The notes: generated by a model from the sequence alone, not told the origin. 64,000 nt of DNA from Lamellibrachia columna (GCA_963662155.1 OY759261.1:40654496-40718495); one strand, 5' to 3'; positions 10,640 to 24,222 are shown, counted from the first letter of the stretch. Numbers and translations are program-made.

Positions 10640-13365
10640 CATCATGTTATTAAAGAATTTATGTTGCGATTTGTGTTGGTCTTTGGAACAAGTAGCTCGA
10701 TAAATGATCTCAGAGCGTATGAAATAATTCGAGTGTCCAGTAGTAGCTTATTCAGTTTGTGGTTATCACCCCTCATTCTACCGAAATACCCTTTACATAT
10801 GTCACTGTGCCTGTCGTGCAGCGTTGGTATATTTACCATCTGCAGAATATCCTCGTACGTAAAAATATGAAATATAGTTTTCAGACACCGTTTTTTTATT
10901 ATCTCGATATTGTTCGATACTTATTTAGGCAAGTTCGTGTGCCATACTGGACAAGCATATTCCACTACTGGTCTGATCACATATACATAAATATTCTAAA
11001 CAAATAATTGTCATTGATTCTTGCACGTTTTAACATAATGATCATGTCTTCGTAAGTATTTCATCTACATATGCACTCCAACTTAAAACAGATGATATAG
11101 TTACACCGAGAACTTTTGCCTGAATAACGCTTTCAATGTCAGTCCCATTTATATCAACATACGGCAGAGATTCAATATATGTTCTATATGTACAAAAACA
11201 TAAAACGAACGATTTATTTTGTCTTGCTCTTATTAATGCGCATATCATTATTGCTAGATCATTGTGCAGCAATGTTAGCTGAATCCTGTATGATAGATAC
11301 TCTGTTTAATTGCATATTTCAAATATTGCTCTGTCATCCACGTATATGTAGTACATGTAGATAGGGCAAGATGTTCGTAAATAATTGATATGACAAACAA
11401 ATTCCCTAAGGAACACCTTCATTAGGATAGCCTGGTCTTAATGTCGTTGCTCACGGTCTAGGAGAAACGCTGTCATCCATTTGACTAGATGTACTGATAA
11501 TTCCATTGTGATTAGTTTATCGATTAATATATCATGATTATCTAGATCAAATGATTTCCTGTAGTCCAGAAATAACACTTTCACAAAATTGCCCGTTACA
11601 CCCGTTGCTTCATGCCAGTTGTGGAGCATTTCAACCAGAACATCAGTACTACATATCCCTGCCATACCCCCAATTTATATCCGAACTACCTATCATAAAT
11701 ATGGGGTTCAACACAAATATCGACCCACTTCAGCACAAGTAACTCAAACACCTTTGCCAGAATTGGAGTTGGCGATATAGGTCTAATATCCTTTTCCACT
11801 GTGTCTGGTGGACGTTTCTTTAGCAACGGAATGACAGTTGCTGACTTCCGTAGCTTGGGTAGAACTCCTTCCCTGAGTGAGCTACTACAATGAAACTGTG
11901 ACCGGTGCCGCGAGAATATGCGTAAAGTCTTTCAATACCCATGGCGGAATGTTGTCCGGCGAAGTAGCGTTGTCAACCTTGACCTTTTGAAGTGCCACCT
12001 CCGTATCTGTCACGCTGATAACGAACTCAGCTGACAATGGTTCGTTGGCGTCAAAGATTGGGTGAGATGACTGCAATCTTTGTAAGTCTGCCCACACTGA
12101 CACAAATAATCTCTTCATAGGGCTGACCAAGCTGTCCATATCCCCATTAGAGTATTTATTGGCCAGCCGCTGCATCTCATTGCGGCTCCCAGATGACGTT
12201 CCCGTGAGAAACGTCATGTGTTTTAACCAGTCACGTGTCGATGATTGCTCGAGTTATGCGATTTTTTATTGGTAAAGTGGTGGCGCAGTTGTAGCCCTGT
12301 GGGATTCACTAAATTCCTCAGTCTTCTGGACTGTTCCATGTCACCAGACTTACGAGCACGTTGCCGCTCTCTGATCAGGTGCAGGAAGCCATCTGTGATC
12401 CATGGTTTATCTGTCCTATGACCTGGCAAAGTATTGTACGGAAAACACGTGCCCAGTAGATAGTCCATGGTTTCCTGGAAGAGATTAAACTGTTCTTCGC
12501 ACAAAGGCAATGTGTGCCTATACTCCCATCTGGTATGTGACAGCGCTGAAGTAAACTTTTATCGTTCATTCATTCGTTCATTGTTACTCATGCACCTGGT
12601 AACGATACTAATGATCAAGCCCGTGTCAGGTGTTTGGAGACACGATGGGACCAGTAACGCCATCTTGTGGTAAGGTGTTCCCACTCCATCAATCACTGAC
12701 GGACAACCGTACACGGGTGACATTTTGGACCACATTTTGTATAATATTTCTCTATTTTGTGGCTGCCTTAATAATTTGCTCATACGCATAATGTGCACGT
12801 AAAACCGAGTCATTGAATTGATTAAAATATCCACTTAAAGTAACACCACAGTCTGAGCTATGTCACAAAAAAGTGTCCATACTAGTTTTCAGGTTCTCCC
12901 GCAACGAGCCTTTGTCAGCACCAGGTGGGTGGTAGATGCACGCTATGATAATACATTAGCATTTTCTGTGTAGTTTATTGGGCTTCAATCTAATCCTTAG
13001 CACTTTGTGTTATAATCTTCAATATCATGCAACCGATCCTACTACACGGTCTCTGTCAAACAACACGCTCCTCCTCCACCTCCTCTCTACACTTGGTTCT
13101 TCCTTTCACAACAGAAACCTGCTAGTCCGAAAATATCCGAAGCCATGCATCCGTTGAACCAGGTTTATGTGACATTCACGCAGGCAACGTCGTTCATGCG
13201 TGCCACCACGAACAACTCATCTAATTTCTCAATACTCAGTGACCGAGCGTTGACATTCAGAAAACCTGGCGTGCTCCATCGCGAATTGTTCGTGAGCGTG
13301 ACTAAATTGTCTGTATTCACAATTGGGTACCGCTTCGCTAACATTTACATGAGCTCGTAAGCACG
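10640..13365 (-). pseudogene. ORF2 (endonuclease-RT) of the Jockey/CR1-type element, broken
   Basis: Pieces recognised in order: LNVNARSLSIEKLDEL (about 13270), a YHPPGADKGSLREN segment (about 12920), KPWITDGFLHLIRERQRA (about 12390), DNATSPDNIPPWVLKDF (about 11930), motif A LFLDYRKSFD (about 11560), the catalytic IYVDD at 11333-11344, LGVTISSVLSW (about 11090) and RPVVEYACPVW-like (about 10940). Both catalytic aspartate motifs are still legible, but at least five frame breaks separate the pieces. Confidence 0.75.
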
Positions 13366-14319
13366 ATTTTGCTATTACAAATCGATTTCGCTCCATAGCT
13401 ATTATCAAAACAGAGAAAATAAATCATAAAACCGCTCACAGAATTCAGAAACGCTGCTTTAAAAGGCGCCTAAGACCTAACTTACTACGCGTGTTATATT
13501 GACCTCACTTTTACGTAGAAATCCAGTTTTACACAATCAAATAAGTTTTTAAAATGTTAGCGAGGAATAATTCTTAAATTATGGGTTTTGTCTACCGCGA
13601 GCTTTGTTACTGAAGACTGTCAAAACTTCACTTGAAGTGTGTCACAAAAATTGTGTCCTCTGTGACACGGCGTCTTCTTTTTTTTAAATCACATTTTTCT
13701 CTTCACCCAGTGAGTAATTCAACCAAATGTTTTGGAAAAGTGTTCGATGGGTCTTATTATCAGCCACAGGTTGACAACTTTTCTATTAATATTGCTCAAT
13801 AGTGCACACTTTGGAACTGATCATGGAATTTTTTATCATTAGCTTATAGTGGATTTCATGAGCATTTTAGTGAAACGCATTTTAAAAACGTGTTTAACAA
13901 TCTATGACGGATTCTGTGCTATGATGGATTTTCTTGATGCGCTATTTGTCTTAGTGAAACGCTCCCCTGATATTCTGTGTTGTGGTATGCTAAGGTAACT
14001 CTTCGTTTATTATGTTTGCTCTTGTGGCCCTTCTTGACCATAAACAAAGCACAGCACAGCATGTTTTTGTCGACTTGCTTGGGTGGCATGATTTGTCTCC
14101 TCATTTTGGCTAAACTATATATGCAAGTCCTGCTTCACTTGAGTCATGTCCGCGTCACCCATGACTACCTCGCTTCAAACGATAGTAAGTTTGTCAGCCT
14201 CTTTGCAAACCTCACTCCACTGGACGGCATTTGATAAGTCCTTTGGCGTAGCCCTAGATGCTTGTGGATGTCCCGTGCAATAGGGTCGTCAAACAAGAAG
14301 AATCTGCATGTTTTCCTAC

Positions 14320-14900
14320 TTGTTACTGCGATTCGCGTTCAGTAGGCGCCTGGGTCAGATTTGCCGACGAAAGTTTGTCAAATTTGTCATTCACTGCTAC
14401 GATTTCGTTGCCATGGTTTATTTCATTGCGAAGACATGCTACTTGTTCGACCAATGCACAGTTTTTATCCCTGATGGTATCATTTGCATCGCACTGCGCC
14501 TTCACCAGCATTGTATCTTCGAAACTGGATTCTTTGTCCACCAGATGCATTACAACATTGGGCAGTTGTCTGCGAGCATGGCAACTCCACACGCCAATGA
14601 TCGTCTCTGGCTTTTCGCCAACGCATTCGTAGTGGACACACAGCTGACACAGGTGGCATTGTACCATGTCGTTCGTCCGTTTCTTTATGTTTGAAATGTG
14701 GAATACAGAAAGTTGTTTGTGTCTTTTTTCCTCTGTACTTTGCCTTTGTCACAGGTTTAGGATGTTCCGCTGTCACGGTTAGTTGTGTTAATGTTTGAGG
14801 CGGCGAAAGGGTTAAGATTGCAAGCATGTCGTCAGTGACTGTGAACTCGTCAAGATAGTTAGCACTTTTCGTCATTGAATCGCTCGTCGTGCAAAACACG
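14320..14900 (-). pseudogene. ORF1 of the same element, PHD-finger-like
   Basis: A 114-residue frame (14323-14667) begins MVQCHLCQLCVHYECVGE and continues GVWSCHARRQLP, the C-x2-C, H-x2-C spacing of a PHD zinc finger with part of the second ligand pair altered. It is followed by a likely coiled-coil or linker stretch. Further left (about 14290-14150) a frame reading IARDIHKHLGLRQRTY might be the start of an SGNH/esterase part, as in some CR1 ORF1 proteins, but this is weak. Another overlapping frame (14480-14899) may hold its N-terminus after a frameshift. Confidence 0.5.
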
Positions 14901-14930
14901 ATTTCAACCGAGTGTCACGTAGTTATCCCA

Positions 14931-15594
14931 CCTCGCCTGCCGCTAGGGGGATCATGCAGTCGGGTGAAAAGCTTAGCTCGTGTTATGTTCATCATCGAGA
15001 CGTCAAGCAGCATTGGCGCGTGACGGCCGGCGAGTTACTCTAGTGGTTGCTCAAGCGTGACATTCGACTATGTCACTGACCACTCGTGTGCATGTGCATG
15101 CAACCGTCACTGTGCGATATAGGGTGGTACATCAAGTATCCCTACTAATATCGTTCAATTTGACATTAAAATTGCATTTAAATGTACACACCGATATACT
15201 CATAAAGTGTTTTTCCAATTGTCCTGGGTCTGTGAGTATGACCACAGTTTTTACTCTTTAACGTAGGATAATATCAAGTATCAAATGTAAACAAACCACG
15301 CCCTGTAAACGTCGACTAATTCTGGGTGTGTGGACTTGACGAAGTTCTAGCATCTAGATGTTACATCTCTCGCATACTAAATGCCTGGTAACATTTACCT
15401 GCCGTTTGCACGGCGCCATCGCAGTTAATGTTGTTTACAATGGTCTCTTCCTACCACGCTAACCTTGAATGTGGCTGTTTTCTGTGTTCAAAATAACACT
15501 TTGGCTGGATTATTTAGGTTTTAATTTTGAAAATAATACACTTGTTAACTATGTTCTATCTACAAAGCTCCTGTGAAACCAAAACAATTTTCCA
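14931..15594. other. No gene identified
   Basis: Nothing recognisable; no long frame with plausible protein composition. Confidence 0.55.
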
Positions 15595-15760
15595 ATTAGT
15601 GTACTGTGTGTATTAGTGTACTGTGTGTATTAGTGTACTGTGTGTATTAGTGTACTGTGTGTACTAGTGTACTGTGTGTATTAGTGTACTGTGTGTATTA
15701 GTGTACTGTGTGTATTAGTGTACTGTGTGTATTAGTGTACTGTGTGTATTAGTGTACTGT
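15595..15760. repeat. 17-bp minisatellite, about 10 copies
   Basis: Unit GTGTACTGTGTGTATTA repeated almost perfectly; one unit has ACTAGT in place of ATTAGT. Ends at GTGTACTGTGCAAACC. Confidence 0.97.
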
Positions 15761-15943
15761 GCAAACCAAATAATAAGACTCAGTATGTACCAACTTACTC
15801 TAAAATCATGAAGTTAGCTACATTTTACCGAAAAAGATTACTATAATTATATCAGTTGTTAAATGTTCAACAATTTAAACGATATGTTGATACACCTAAA
15901 TAAATACGTCAAACTTTACCAAGAACAAGTTTCTGGAATTCTA

Positions 15944-16820
15944 AAATACTGCCTGTGATTTACTTTTAACAAAAAAGTGTTTCTTACTGTATGCCAATAG
16001 TTAGATTATTTATGTTATATCTACTCAACTTATGTGCTGATTTTAATCAGTTTGTTTTCCTGCGAATAAACTAAGGACTAAATTCACGAACTGTAAACAA
16101 ATCCTTTTGTCACTCTCTGAATTTGAGTCCAATCTACACTGATCCTTTACTAATTTTGCTTCATGTCATCCAGTTCTGCTATCTTTCTTGAGTGAAAAAA
16201 CATATTTCTATCAATATGTTCATACTCATTCTATATCTTAAAAAGTTCAATCTGATCTCCTCTTAACCTCCTTGTGTCAAGAGTCTTGAAACCACATTCT
16301 TTCAGGCGTTCTTCATAACAAAGGTCCCTCAGTTCTGGAATAATTTAAGTTACTCTCCTCTGTATGCGTTCAAGCGTATCTATATCCTTCTTACGATATG
16401 GTCTCCACGCTTGTATACAGTATTCTAAATGAGATCTAACTATTGCTTTATACATAGGTATAATTATTAAAAATACTGCCTCTAACTAAATGTTGAGAAA
16501 AAACGGTTTCTTTAAATATACATATAACAAGTTTTTGCATAATACATCTGTAATAATAATACTTTTTCTAATAAATATTCCAATCTCTCTCTGACAATTT
16601 ACTATATTAACTTAATCATGGAACTGTAAACAAACCCTATTTTCGCTCGCTCACTTTTCTGCGTTAATAACGTACACTAAAATACTGCCGCTGACTAAAT
16701 GGTAACAACAACTGTTTCTTAATATATATATATAAGTTGATGTATAATAAATATGTAATAGTAATAATTATTCTAAAAAATATTCCACGCTTTCTCAGAC
16801 AATTTACTGCACCAAATTAA
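15944..16820. repeat. AT-rich ~200-bp repeat, three diverged units
   Basis: Units start with AAAATACTGCC(T/G)C/GT... near 15944, 16470 and 16678 and share GAACTGTAAACAAA(T/C)CC and ATATTCCA(A/C)(T/G)C(T)...CAGACAATTTACT. A CR1 fragment (16110-16465) lies between the first and second unit, so it probably inserted into a pre-existing repeat. Confidence 0.6.
16110..16465 (-). mobile_element. CR1-like fragment, RT C-terminal region
   Basis: Closely resembles about 22450-22800 of the large CR1-like element: shared landmarks include CTTACGATATGG(T/C)CTCCA(C/T)GCTTG, TATTC(T/C)AAATG(A/T)G(A/G)TCTAACTATTGCTTT and GTC(C/T)CTCAGTTCTGGAAT-like sequence. Minus-strand translation would be the WRPYRKKDI...LERIQRR region. 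Frames are broken. Confidence 0.85.
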
Positions 16821-18449
<1,629 letters not shown>

Positions 18450-18677
18450 TTATATTAGCCCATCGGATATTGGTTATTGCAAAAAGGGGAGATTTGAACA
18501 TCATCGCTGCCCGGAACATCACAAAAAGCAGGGAGGTAGTGTGAAGTAGAACCAGAAAGATCCCTTCCGACCTCGTAAAAGGGGTGTAGTTGAAACTTAT
18601 GTAGCATTCTATGTACCCATTGTTCGAATCAGTACACATTCAGTTATATATCTCGACCTGGCGAGCACAAAGAAGAC

Positions 18678-18712
18678 GTATATGTATTTGCGTATGTATG
18701 TACGTGTATATG

Positions 18713-18756
<44 letters not shown>

Positions 18757-18930
18757 TGCATGCACATATGTGCGCATGCATGCACGCACGCACACATGTA
18801 CGTATGGAAGCACGCATACACGCACGTATGCATGTACGTTAGCTCGTCAGTACGTATGATCGTATGCATGTACGTACGAACGTACGTACGCACGCACGTA
18901 CATACGGACGGACGGATGGACGGACGGATG
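18678..18930. repeat. Alternating purine-pyrimidine tract: (GTAT)/(TA)/(CATG)/(ACGT)/(GGAC)
   Basis: TA run at 18717-18752 flanked by GTATGT, CATGCACG and ACGTACG units; ends in a (GGAC)n stretch at 18905-18930. Many overlapping self-complementary tetramers (CATG, TGCA, ACGT). Confidence 0.9.
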
Positions 18931-18959
18931 CTTTCTGAACATCTGAGTAGATAATATCT

Positions 18960-19235
18960 ACTGGTGATCCCTCGTCTATTCACTTAGTGATTTCTTCACA
19001 AAAAACATATTTATTAAGCATGACCTTGCTTTTTGGAATCCATATTGATATGGATTTAATAATGTATGCCTAACAAGGAAGTCCACCGTATGGTATGGTT
19101 TCTAATAATTTACAAATCACTGATGTTAAGCTCACTAGTCTGTAATTATCTGACTTATTTCTCGAACCCTTTTTGTTGACGGCTTCTCAAATTCTGAGTG
19201 TGGGCCGTACATTTTGAAAGGTGTCCTGAAGAATT
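18960..19235 (-). mobile_element. CR1-like fragment, RT finger region
   Basis: Aligns with about 23095-23310 of the CR1-like element: shared CATGACCTTGCTTTT(T/A)GGAATCCAT, ACTGATGTTAA(G/A)CTCACT(A/G)GTCTGTAATT and TC(C/G)AACCC-like ends. Equivalent protein region is the NYRPVSLTS...HGFLKARS part. It ends next to an ACGC microsatellite. Confidence 0.85.
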
Positions 19236-19263
19236 CCGTGTTGTTGTTTTACGCCGCCTCGTA

Positions 19264-19271
19264 ATTACACA

Positions 19272-19335
<64 letters not shown>

Positions 19336-19394
19336 CACAATCACACAATCACGCACGCACGAACACACGCACGCACGAACACACGCACGCACAT
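19264..19394. repeat. (ACGC)n microsatellite
   Basis: ACGC units with ACACAATC and GAAC interruptions after 19335. Confidence 0.97.
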
Positions 19395-19419
19395 GTGACA
19401 TATTGTGATATACAGCCAT

Positions 19420-21110
19420 ACCGTCTCAGAACAATCGTGCAATTGCGAAAATTTAACAGCATCGTAACGCCACTAGATAATCATTAAGAAAAACACCGTG
19501 ACATACGTTTTAAGATTTATTTCACACACAAAAAGCATATATTTTAAAGCATAGTGAAGTGACGAATTATAGAAATGTGTAAAGCGTTCTGAACAATTGT
19601 TCGGACTGGATGTCGCCTTACATACCGTAATACCAACAACTTAAATAATGTGTATTCATGTTAGCGCGTATTATGTAAAACATGCTAGAAACACACATAC
19701 TATTAACACATATATATTCAAATTACCAAAATAATAATTACCAACACGATGGAAACACCACGACACCAATACACACTTTATATTTTTGTGTTGAGTATAA
19801 TTACGATATGCATACAATCTGCATCGAAGAAATGTTATCAACCTTAATGAAATACCATATGTGTACAACGATGAATCCATATGCAAGTGCATATGGAGCC
19901 ATTAAACACGTTAATATTAAAGGATATAACAGCAAGACAACTTACAATGTCAACGTGAATTGCTAAGGTGATCTATGAAAAGTATGAGTGAAGTCCAAAA
20001 GTGAAGTGTCAGCATGAAATGTAAGAAAAATGTCATGGTGACATGTCAACTGAAATTCTAACGTGAAATATCAAAATGAAGTGTTATCGTGAAGCGTTAA
20101 TGTCAAAAAGAAATTGTAACGTTTATTATCAATGTGAAATATGAACGGTCAACTTGAAGTGTCAACGTGACGTGTCAATATGAAATGTCAACTACGCAAA
20201 TTGTCAACGTGACCTCATTTTGAAGTGTCAACGTGAAATATCAATGTGAAATGGTATCGTGAAGTGTCAATTTGAAATGAGAACTTGTAATGTCATCATC
20301 AAATTTCAAAGTGAAACATCAGTGTGAAAATTCAACGTGACATGTCAGCGTAAAGTGCTAACGTGAAATATCAACGTGAAATGTGAACATGATTATCATC
20401 AACAAATATAACAACATCCAGACATATATCAGTGTGTTGAGTATACGTACAATGTGCAAACAATGTGCGTCAAAGAAAGGCTACCAAACTAGGTTTAGTA
20501 CCATACGAGTCAACGCGAAATATTTATGCAACTGCATGTGAGGCCATTAAATTCGTTAATATTAAAAGCGCAGTAACATCAAGTCAATATAAACGTCAAC
20601 TATAAATGTCAACGTCAAACGATAACGTGGAATGTAAAAGTGATACGTTAACGTCAAATGTCAACGCAAAAAATATCAGTGATGTGTCACCGTGAAATGT
20701 CCTCGAGAATTGTCAACGTCAAATGTCAACATGAAACATTAACGAAATGTCAACGTAAGATTACAAAGTGAAACGTCAACGTGAAATATCAAGATTAAAT
20801 GCAACTTAAACGTGAAGTTACAAAGTGAAATGTCAGCGTGAGATGTCACCATAAAATGTCACTCTATTTCACTGATAATGAATTGTTGCCATTTGCAGAG
20901 AAAATGTGATGTGACACCACATCTGTTTCAGACTGACAGTCTGATCAAATTGTCAAAGAGAATTGTCAACGTGAAGTTACAAGTGAAATGTCAGCGTGAG
21001 ATGTCATCGTAAAATGTCACTCTATTTCACTGACAATGAATTGTCGCCATTTACAGAAAAAATTTGATGTGATACCACACCTGTTTCAGACTGACAGTCT
21101 GATCATGTAT
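19420..21110. repeat. Degenerate ~13-bp repeat field (GTCAACGTGAAAT-like), copy 1
   Basis: From about 19960 to 21030 the sequence consists largely of variants of TGTCAACGTGAAAT, such as GTCAACTTGAAGT and GTCAGCGTGAGAT, with spacing near 12-14 bases. The flanks (19420-19960 and 20400-20580) match 25020-25560 and 26160-26300, so the field is part of a larger dispersed repeat. A ~163-bp tandem duplication is embedded: 20810-20935 and 20973-21105 share CACTCTATTTCACTGA and CTGTTTCAGACTGACAGTC. No protein coding seen. Confidence 0.75.
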
Positions 21111-21182
21111 AGTTTTCAAGGTGAATACGGTGGTAATGCGTGTTTGTTTTGTAGTTTACAAAAGAATTCCTTTAAACAAACC

Positions 21183-21335
<153 letters not shown>

Positions 21336-21381
21336 TCTGGCGGTAAGAGGTTGATGGGTTCGTCGATTTCAACTACCCCTG

Positions 21382-21848
21382 TCAATTTATGTCGATTTCG
21401 CATATTTCCCATTCTTCGTATACTCTCGGAATGCGGACAATCACGTGTGTGCAGTCGTTCCCTTCACAGAGACACATTGCGACACACGTGGTCAGACCTG
21501 CGGACTCGACAGCGCCACTCCATTCACAAATTCTGTACAGCCCAGTGAGTCCACATCCTTCCCACGCTGTTGATCTCATCGTCACCTGGAAGTCGGACGT
21601 GGAGCACTTGAGATGGTGTCCAATGATTTTGACGGTGAGCGAGGTAGTCTTTCCGCCCGGCACAGATATGTCGATGGCAAGTCCGAGAAACCAACACTCA
21701 TTCCGTTGATGCGGCAGCCAATCACCAGAGCTTGCGTCAAATGTGTAGTGGTCAACCTCTGCCAGGGCCAGACATGTGTCATTGTTGGAGTCGTTCAAGC
21801 GACGTGAAATTGTCTCCACAGGCGGGTCCAGCACATACAGCGCAGGCG
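21382..21848 (-). CDS. Last exon of a distant secreted galactose-binding-like family member
   Basis: An acceptor CTGTTTAG precedes 21848, and the exon opens in phase 1, like exons 2 and 3 of the two close paralogues. It encodes 154 residues to TGA at 21382-21384. The arrangement resembles exons 3 and 4 of the paralogues fused without the intron: a first half with NDTCLALAEVDHYTF and NECWFLGLAIDISV, a middle KIIGHHLKCSTSDFQVTM, then CVAMCLCEGNDC and the ending WEICEIDIN, comparable to LCEVELIGN. The nine or so cysteines suggest a secreted, disulphide-bonded product. Upstream exons were not found; they may lie beyond the CR1 insertion. The frame is intact, so the gene may be alive, but splicing is unproven. 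Confidence 0.55.
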
Positions 21849-22135
21849 CTAAACAGGGACATATGTATTTCAAAGCATTGTTATATGTCACATTTGAAGA
21901 CAATATGTGCAAATATTGAACGATGATGCAACTTCAATTAAAAAACTGCATATTCGCACATTATTCTTATGTCATGATGACAAATTAATTGATGTGACAC
22001 TAACAGTAATATCAGCTTTCGTCGAGAGGATAGGACACGGCACGAACGCAATGTAGGCAGTGAACAGCTGCAGTTGTTTGATTTATTTCTGTATCGGTTA
22101 CGTAATATTATTAATCAAGCAAATAACATTATTCA

Positions 22136-22140
<5 letters not shown>
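21849..22140. other. Upstream intron of the distant family member
   Basis: Shares ~200 bases with 26600-26795 (for example CATATGTATTTCAA, ACTGCA(T/C)ATTCGCACATTATTCTTAT and CAGCTTTCGTC). No signal-peptide exon was found here. Confidence 0.5.

Positions 22141-22218
<78 letters not shown>
22141..22218. repeat. (TA)n microsatellite
   Basis: Pure TA run directly adjoining the 3' end of the CR1-like element. Confidence 0.97.
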
Positions 22219-22220
<2 letters not shown>

Positions 22221-22317
22221 ACAAGATTTAACAAGATTGCCATCTCGAACAACAAGTTCCAGATGGCAAGTGGACAAGGAAGCCATTGGCTTATCGAGAG
22301 TCCAACAATGTTCTCAT

Positions 22318-24222
22318 CTATGTGTAGCCCGCCCTTATCATATATCTGTCAATTCTATTTTTAAACAAATTCACACTACTAGCATTAACACAATCGTTTG
22401 GCAGTTTGTTCCATTCATTTATCACCCTCTGTGAGAATGAGTACTTTCTCATGTCCAACCTACACTGCTCCTTAACTAATGCTGCTTTGTGTCCTCTGGT
22501 TCTACTGCCTTCTTTAAGTTTGAAGAACATATTCCTATCAACATCCTCATAACCGTTCACTATTTTAAACACTTCTATTTGGTCTCCTCTTAGTCTCCTG
22601 GTCTCTAGTGTTGTCAAACCACATTGTAATAAGCGACTTTCGTAACTAAGGTCTCTTAATTCTGGAATCATCTTAGTTGCTCTTCGTTGTATTCTTTCTA
22701 GCTTATCTATGTCTTTTTTACGATATGGCCTCCATGCTTGAATACAATATTCCAAATGTGGTCTAACTATTGCTTTGTACAGGGGTACAATTAGATGTTT
22801 CTCCTTATACGTGATAGTTCTCCTAATTAGGCCTAGAATTTGATTTCCTTTCGAAGCAGCAATCCCGCATTGCTCTGAAACTTTCATGTCAGCATTAAAT
22901 GTTACTCCTAAATCCTTTTCTTGTGTGGTTCTACCTAGTACAGCATCCCCCATTTTATATTCCTCGTCCATATTTCCATGTCCTATGTGTATACATTTAC
23001 ACTTCCCAAAATTGAATAACATTTGCCATTTTTCTGACCATTTAACAATTTTTTCTAGATCATCCTGTAAACTTTGTTTATCTGTAACAAAACATAAGAT
23101 ATTGGTTAGACATGACCTTGCTTTTAGGAATCCATGTTGAGATGTATTTATTAATTTATGTTTTATGAGGAATTCCACCATGTGGTCTCTAATTAATGTT
23201 TCAAGTAATTTACATACAACTGATGTTAAACTCACTGGTCTGTAATTTTCTGGCTTCTTCCTCGATCCCTTCTTAAACAACGGCGTAATGTTTGCTTCTT
23301 TCCATTCTGAAGGAACTATTCCTTCTTCTAGTGACAAGTTAAATAAGTTTGCAAGTGGTGTACTAATTTGACCAACAATTTCCTTTAGCAGTTTTGGTGG
23401 TATCCCATCAACTCCAGGTGATTTATTATCTTTCATCTTCTTAATTTTCTTTGCTATCATTTCAGGAGTTACAAATAACTGCCCTAAATATTCTGATGTA
23501 TTGCCCTCAAATTTAGTCAATGGAACTGGAAGTGAGCTGATATCTTCTGTGGTAAAAGCTGAGCTGAAATACTCATTCAGGACCTCTGCCATTTGGAACC
23601 CATCTGAAATTATGTTTTCACTGTTGTTTTCCAGTGGTCCGACCTTATCTCGAACTTTCTGTTTGCTCCTTACATAAGCATAGAAACTCTTGCTGTCATT
23701 TTTTATATTACCTGCCAATTTTTTTTCAAAGGTTCTTTTAGATTTTCTAATTTCAGTAGTAGCTAGGTTAAGTGCCTCTTTGTAGTTGGTGTAGTCTTCT
23801 ACATTTCCAGTGTGTTTATAGACCTTCCACAGCATCTGTTTGTGAGCAATTTTTCTAATAGCTTCTTTTGACAGGTGCTTTTTCCTGGATCTTTTCCCTT
23901 GTTTTCTTAATGGAATAAATTTCTCAATAATGCCCTCAATCTCATATTTTAAACAAGTCCAGCATTCTGTTGCTGTCTTGTTCTTCAGCAAATTATTCCA
24001 ATCTATATTTGCTAGATATGTTCTCATCACTTTATATCTGCCTTTGTTGAAGTTCCTCCTCCATTGTTTTTTATATGTATTCCCTGTTTTTACTTTTATA
24101 TTAAAATGGATTTGGTTATGGTCACTTGAACCCAAAGGTTCGTGTACTTTAACATTGTCAACTAATTCATTTTGAGAAGACAAAATTAAATCTAACACAT
24201 TCCCACCTCTGGTTGGTTCCAA
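22318..24222 (-). CDS. CR1-like endonuclease end, RT and C-terminal domain; 634-residue open frame lacking the RT palm core
   Basis: The open frame contains the endonuclease SDH motif (residues 33-35), a basic linker, then RT motifs DNKSPGVDGIPPKLLK (265-280), NITPLFKKGS (311-320), ENYRPVSLTSVVCKLLE (325-341) and SQHGFLKARSCLTN (361-374). At about residue 378 (near 23088) it jumps straight to QSLQDDLEKIVKWSEKWQ, skipping motif A, the PQGS-type motif and the catalytic YADD/FADD, some 130-160 residues in intact relatives (estimate from family knowledge). The remaining C-terminal part ([41 protein letters not shown]) is intact. It cannot encode an active polymerase. The junction TGTTTTGTTACAG/AT resembles a splice acceptor by chance or otherwise. 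Confidence 0.88.
   Translation of the reverse strand: MEPTRGGNVLDLILSSQNELVDNVKVHEPLGSSDHNQIHFNIKVKTGNTYKKQWRRNFNKGRYKVMRTYLANIDWNNLLKNKTATECWTCLKYEIEGIIEKFIPLRKQGKRSRKKHLSKEAIRKIAHKQMLWKVYKHTGNVEDYTNYKEALNLATTEIRKSKRTFEKKLAGNIKNDSKSFYAYVRSKQKVRDKVGPLENNSENIISDGFQMAEVLNEYFSSAFTTEDISSLPVPLTKFEGNTSEYLGQLFVTPEMIAKKIKKMKDNKSPGVDGIPPKLLKEIVGQISTPLANLFNLSLEEGIVPSEWKEANITPLFKKGSRKKPENYRPVSLTSVVCKLLETLIRDHMVEFLIKHKLINTSQHGFLKARSCLTNILCFVTDKQSLQDDLEKIVKWSEKWQMLFNFGKCKCIHIGHGNMDEEYKMGDAVLGRTTQEKDLGVTFNADMKVSEQCGIAASKGNQILGLIRRTITYKEKHLIVPLYKAIVRPHLEYCIQAWRPYRKKDIDKLERIQRRATKMIPELRDLSYESRLLQCGLTTLETRRLRGDQIEVFKIVNGYEDVDRNMFFKLKEGSRTRGHKAALVKEQCRLDMRKYSFSQRVINEWNKLPNDCVNASSVNLFKNRIDRYMIRAGYT

Larger units (their letters stand above)
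10640..14900 (-). mobile_element. Decayed ~4.3-kb Jockey/CR1-type retrotransposon with ORF1 and ORF2
   Basis: Minus-strand order from right to left: a PHD-like ORF1 (about 14900-14320 and beyond), the endonuclease N-terminus (about 13350), RT, and a C-terminal region ending near 10640. All parts are in the right order and orientation for one element, but frames change often and stops are frequent. The termini are not resolved. ORF1 with a PHD finger is known from several CR1/Jockey-group elements. Confidence 0.7.
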
